A stretch of 64,000 nucleotides of DNA. It comes from Myxococcales bacterium. GTDB lineage: Bacteria; Myxococcota_A; Polyangia; Polyangiales; Polyangiaceae. This document shows positions 62,960 through 64,000 of the stretch, piece by piece. How positions within the stretch are numbered: the first letter of the stretch is position 1; each line of letters starts with the position of its first letter. Under the pieces are notes generated by a model. That model saw nothing but the letters and a program-made list of their open reading frames with translations. It did no database searches and was not told where the DNA came from. The position numbers were made by a program, and so were the translations under genes. The stretch is from the NCBI GenBank assembly GCA_016794345.1, contig JAEUKE010000115.1:1-64000 (forward strand), in the 5' to 3' direction.

Positions 62960-63122
62960 GTGTCAGCTCGGCCGTTCCATCCTAGACCCAGCGTCGCGCT
63001 CGCCGTGCGGAAAGTGCCGCGCAACGAGCCCGCTCGCCCGTGAGGGCGGGCGGTTTGCGAGGTCGACACGGGTGAGCTCTGACCTTTCCCCATTGTCGCG
63101 AGCTTGACGAGAGGTCCGATCC

Positions 63123-63548
63123 TTGCCTAAACGCTATCTCGCGCACATGGAGATCTTCCTCGACAAGCGTGCCGTAAAACAGATTCGTCTCTCCGCCGCC
63201 GACGCGATCGAAGAGGGCGACACGGAGTCGCTGCGTGAAGACATCCTCGAGGCCTTCAGCGAAGAGCAGGTCGAGGAGATCGAGCGGCGCCTCGACAACG
63301 CAGACTTCTACGAGTTTCTCTCCGACCTCCTCGACGACTGGAACGGTGACGACGCCGACGAGCTCTTCGAGCTCCTCGAGACGCAGCTCGGTGAGGTCGG
63401 CATCGACGTCAAGTACGAGAACCGCGGCGGCGCCGAGGCCGACGAGGACGAGGAGCTCGAGGATGACGACGACGTGGACCTCGACGACGACGACGCGGAC
63501 GACGACGACGCCGAGCCCGAAGAAGAAGAAGAAGAAGAAGAGCGCTGA
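63123..63548 (+). CDS. Small acidic protein with Asp/Glu tail
   Basis: A 141-residue cytosolic protein. The first ~100 residues are a compact helical domain (AVKQIRLSAADAIEEGDTES, then LREDILEAFSEEQVEEIERR); the last ~35 are nearly all Asp and Glu (DEELEDDDDVDLDDDDADD then EEEEEEEER). TTG start at 63123 (in-frame ATG nine codons on). The tail may bind cations or basic proteins. Family unknown. Confidence 0.65.
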   Translation: MPKRYLAHMEIFLDKRAVKQIRLSAADAIEEGDTESLREDILEAFSEEQVEEIERRLDNADFYEFLSDLLDDWNGDDADELFELLETQLGEVGIDVKYENRGGAEADEDEELEDDDDVDLDDDDADDDDAEPEEEEEEEER

Positions 63549-63550
63549 GA

Positions 63551-63575
63551 CGGTGGCGTCATCTTGACGCGACCG
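63551..63575 (+). terminator. Hairpin after the acidic-protein gene
   Basis: CGGTGGCGTCA and TGACGCGACCG form an 11-bp stem with one mismatch around TCT, 2 bp after the stop. No T-run; a weak terminator candidate. Confidence 0.4.
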
Positions 63576-63630
63576 TGGACCATCTTGCCGTGCAGGCACA
63601 TCTGGGTGCTCGATGAGGCCTGTGCTGCCA

Positions 63631-63667
63631 TTTCACCCCCCCGGCCCCCCTCGCTGCGCGAGGGGGG
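63631..63667 (-). repeat. Palindromic repeat, copy A
   Basis: CCCCCCTCGC and GCGAGGGGGG form a perfect 10-bp stem around TGC (63645-63667), preceded by TTTCACCCCCCCGG, the reverse complement of the tail seen in copies B and C. Confidence 0.85.
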
Positions 63668-63702
63668 AGCTGTATTGAGCTGTCACGTGTCACGAGCGTG
63701 CT

Positions 63703-63783
63703 CCCCCTCACGAAGTGAGGGGGTTGGGGGGTGAAAGAGCAGGGCCGAACGTCACCAGCGGCGTGACCTCCCAGTTTCACCAA
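63703..63783 (+). repeat. Palindromic repeat, copy B with extended similarity
   Basis: CCCCCTCAC and GTGAGGGGG form a perfect 9-bp stem around GAA (63703-63723), followed by TTGGGGGGTGAAAGAGCA and then sequence similar to the region after copy C. Confidence 0.85.
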
Positions 63784-63907
63784 GAGGTCACTCCGCATCG
63801 CGCGCGTGCTCGCCGCGTAAGCGGCCGCATCGCGAGCGCCCCGGCTCGCCTCTTTTTTCCTCCGGGCGAGAGCCAGGCCGGATGAGAGAACGACAGAGTC
63901 GTCAGCT

Positions 63908-63993
63908 CCCCCCTCACCGTAGGTGAGGGGGGTTGGGGGGGTGAAAGAGCAACAACAACCCCACCAAGCGGCATGACCTCGCCTTTTTCAGCA
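63908..63993 (+). repeat. Palindromic repeat, copy C with extended similarity
   Basis: CCCCCCTCACC and GGTGAGGGGGG form a perfect 11-bp stem around GTA (63908-63932), followed by TTGGGGGGGTGAAAGAGCA. The stem differs from copy B by compensatory base pairs, which supports selection on pairing. Confidence 0.85.
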
Positions 63994-64000
63994 AACGGCT

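Larger units (their letters stand above)
63549..64000. other. Gene-poor stretch with palindromic repeats
   Basis: 452 bp to the window edge without a convincing gene. It holds copies A, B and C of the palindromic repeat; B and C also share ~45 bp of downstream sequence (GTGAAAGAGCA, then CACCA-GCGGC-TGACCTC), about 207 bp apart. A hairpin at 63551-63575 follows the acidic-protein gene. Confidence 0.7.

Noticed and set aside
63777..63974. Short minus-strand frame near the right edge
   Set aside because: It spans palindromic repeats, has no ribosome site or domain and reads as repeat-derived.

Overview
This is a GC-rich, densely coding chromosomal window with about 52 protein genes and no rRNA, tRNA, insertion sequence, prophage or CRISPR that I could see. 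The gene content suggests a member of the Myxococcota, probably Polyangiales. The reasons are an error-prone DnaE2, Hanks-type kinases with C-terminal membrane anchors, FHA and PP2C signalling proteins, a plasmalogen-type alkyl-DHAP synthase relative, a large share of lipoproteins (12 here, many with Ser/Thr/Gly or Ala/Pro stalks), and a Cys-rich 'NGxETDxDCGG' repeat protein. This placement is inference; no marker RNA gene is present.

Layout. 1-7.3 kb: the 3' part of dnaE2, a TPR protein, an NAD(P)-binding epimerase-like protein, and a lipoprotein overlapping a five-heme cytochrome c. 7.3-11.2 kb (minus strand): aldo/keto reductase, PhyH dioxygenase and ftsH. 11.2-18.6 kb: a GH1 glycosidase lipoprotein, a saccharopine-dehydrogenase-like reductase paired with a GMC oxidoreductase, a lipoprotein with no normal start codon, and a protein carrying RanBP2-type zinc fingers. 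18.6-22.9 kb: mutH overlapping an alkyl-DHAP synthase-like flavoprotein by 4 bp, a Tudor-like lipoprotein and a membrane protein. 22.9-29.8 kb: a complete phosphate regulon, phoB-phoR-pstS-pstC-pstA-pstB-phoU, preceded by a Pho-box-like direct repeat.

29.8-38.2 kb: a pseudokinase, a DUF4139 lipoprotein, and a tightly packed kinase / TPR-PEGA / Cys-rich lipoprotein set. 38.2-50.8 kb: htpX, a prolyl oligopeptidase, a small outer-membrane-type protein, malQ, a Cys-containing lipoprotein, sixA, a DUF420 protein, a beta-propeller-like protein, a 74-residue stalk-only lipoprotein with its own strong promoter and terminator, TauE, ctaA and a large polytopic membrane protein. 50.9-53.1 kb: larB-larC for nickel-pincer cofactor synthesis, with an extraordinary His-rich N-terminus on LarC. 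53.1-63.0 kb (minus strand): a lipoprotein, argS, a thioredoxin-rhodanese fusion, and an FHA / PP2C / two-permease set in which one permease has a huge periplasmic insertion. 63.1-64 kb: an acidic protein and a 450-bp non-coding stretch built from palindromic repeats.

Two signals cut across the annotation. First, a roughly 40-bp palindromic repeat with a G-rich tail occurs six times, always between genes, and twice it abuts a start codon (malQ, argS). Second, about a dozen genes have a TAnnnT hexamer only 6-9 nt before the start codon, which suggests many leaderless or nearly leaderless transcripts.
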